DNA of 7,258 bases, from assembly GCA_023384315.1 (NCBI GenBank), contig JAHDWY010000226.1:1-7258 (forward strand). Reading direction: 5' to 3'. A program made the translations under genes and the position numbers. Shown piece by piece: positions 6,211 through 7,258 of this stretch (positions are counted from its first letter, which is position 1; every line of letters starts with the position of its first letter). Origin of the DNA: Candidatus Hydrogenedentota bacterium. GTDB lineage: Bacteria; Hydrogenedentota; Hydrogenedentia; Hydrogenedentales; SLHB01. The notes under the pieces were generated by a model, which was not told the DNA's origin, searched no databases, and saw nothing but the letters and a program-made list of their open reading frames with translations.

Positions 6211-7258
6211 ATGCGAACAAAGGTTGTAGTGACAGGCACGGGCGTCGTGTCGCCCCTGGGCAACGATGTCGAAACCATGTGGAAGGCCGTGTGCGCCGGG
6301 CAATCGGGCATTCGCCGGATCGACCGATTCGATCCCTCCGAGTTGCCGACCCAGATCGCCGGCCAGACTCCTCCGGGCGAACCTGCGGACATGTCCTCCA
6401 AGGATCTCCGGCGGCGCGATCTGTACACGCTGTACGCCCTGATGGCCGCCGATCAGGCCTGGGCGCAATGCGGCATCGACCTGAATCGGGAGAATCCGGA
6501 GCGCGTCGGCACTGTCGTCGGCAGCGGCATCGGCGGCATCGCTACCCTGGAAGAAGGGCACGAAGGGTTCCTTAGCGGCGGGTACCGGAAACTCTCGCCG
6601 CTCACCATCCCGAAACTGCTTTCCAACATTGCCGCGGGCGAAGTCGCCATCCGGCTCGGATTGCGGGGGCCCAATCGTTCGGTGGTGACCGCTTGCGCGA
6701 CCGGCGCCCAGAGCATCGCCGACGCCATTCACCTCATTCAGCTCGGTCATGCCGACGCCATGGTGGCGGGCGGTACCGAAGCGTCGATTACACCGTTCGG
6801 CATGGCTGGGTTTTGCGCCATGAAGGCCATGTCCCGGCGGAACGACGAACCGGAACGCGCGAGCCGTCCCTTCGATATCGATCGGGACGGTTTTGTGATG
6901 GGCGACGGGGCCGGGATCATCGTTTTGGAATCGGAAGATCACGCCAAGGCGCGGGGCGCCCAGATCCTGGGCGAGGTGGCCGGTGCCGGCGAGACTTGCG
7001 ACGCCTATCACATTACGGCGCCACTGCCCGACGGGGCCGGTGCGACCGGGGCCATGCGCGCCGCGCTTGCGCAGGCGCAAGTGGAACCTTCGGCCATCGA
7101 CTATTTCAATGCCCACGGCACGAGCACCAAGCACAACGATTCCGCCGAATCGCTGGCACTGCGTGACGTGTTCGGGGAGAAAATGCCGCCCGTCAGCTCG
7201 ACCAAGTCCATGACGGGGCATCTGCTGGGCGCGGCGGGTTCGCTCGAAGCGATCATCT
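6211..7258 (+). CDS. fabF: Beta-ketoacyl-ACP synthase II (FabF), 3' end cut by window
   Basis: FabF condenses malonyl-ACP with acyl-ACP to lengthen fatty acids by two carbons, working as a cytoplasmic dimer with AcpP. The frame from the ATG at 6211 stays open to the window end, giving 349 complete codons of an expected 410 or so. The thiolase fold begins with KVVVTGTGVVSPLGND. Active residues are Cys162 in VTACATGAQS, His302 in NAHGTST, Lys332 in SSTKSMTGH and His337, which together form the KAS II Cys-His-His triad with its lysine. DGFVMGDGAG (226-235) is also conserved. The loop after the first histidine reads TSTKHND rather than the TSTPxxD form of E. coli-type enzymes. AAGGG lies five bases before the ATG, a modest Shine-Dalgarno sequence, far weaker than that of acpP. 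No clear separate promoter is visible, so it probably shares the acpP transcript past the hairpin. Confidence 0.96.
   Translation, partial: MRTKVVVTGTGVVSPLGNDVETMWKAVCAGQSGIRRIDRFDPSELPTQIAGQTPPGEPADMSSKDLRRRDLYTLYALMAADQAWAQCGIDLNRENPERVGTVVGSGIGGIATLEEGHEGFLSGGYRKLSPLTIPKLLSNIAAGEVAIRLGLRGPNRSVVTACATGAQSIADAIHLIQLGHADAMVAGGTEASITPFGMAGFCAMKAMSRRNDEPERASRPFDIDRDGFVMGDGAGIIVLESEDHAKARGAQILGEVAGAGETCDAYHITAPLPDGAGATGAMRAALAQAQVEPSAIDYFNAHGTSTKHNDSAESLALRDVFGEKMPPVSSTKSMTGHLLGAAGSLEAII

Noticed and set aside
6199..7221. Long open frame on the minus strand opposite fabF
   Set aside because: It is the antisense shadow of a GC-rich conserved gene. Its translation shows no recognisable family, while the plus strand has every FabF active-site residue.

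Overview
The window carries six protein genes from a GC-rich bacterium (GC-rich by eye, not computed). All are single-copy, free-living-type genes. There is no mobile element, CRISPR array, tRNA, rRNA or phage gene. The organism cannot be named from sequence alone. A large plant- or algal-polysaccharide hydrolase next to a bactofilin/M23 pair and a CxxC-type MnmA would fit a PVC-like or Hydrogenedentes-like environmental lineage, but this is a guess.

Layout. Positions 1-2073 (+) hold the C-terminal two thirds of a glycoside hydrolase resembling family GH106 alpha-L-rhamnosidases, cut by the window edge. It converges, across a 51-base gap with no clear terminator, on a compact three-gene minus-strand unit. 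Read in transcription order that unit is a membrane-anchored M23 (LytM-type) peptidoglycan peptidase (4707-3685), a bactofilin (3675-3238) and the tRNA 2-thiouridylase MnmA (3204-2125). The genes are 9 and 33 bases apart. A near-consensus sigma70-type promoter lies at 4852-4880, followed by a leader of about 137 bases with three short palindromes. A YkgJ-type CxxCxxCC metal-binding protein (5595-5020, minus) lies upstream. Divergent from it is the fatty-acid pair acpP (5793-6029) and fabF (6211 to beyond the window end). acpP has an extended -10 promoter and a near-perfect Shine-Dalgarno sequence. A hairpin separates acpP from fabF.

How the genes work together. The M23 peptidase and bactofilin form a plausible cell-shape module: a cytoplasmic bactofilin scaffold positions a membrane-anchored cell-wall hydrolase. 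MnmA modifies U34 of tRNAs and appears to ride on the same transcript. AcpP carries acyl chains and FabF elongates them. The GH106-like enzyme is unrelated to its neighbours and probably belongs to a carbohydrate-use locus to the left.

Novelty. I see no clear undescribed multi-gene system. The items most worth checking are the bactofilin/M23/mnmA transcript with its palindromic leader, the hairpin over the mnmA ribosome-binding region, and the acpP-fabF hairpin.
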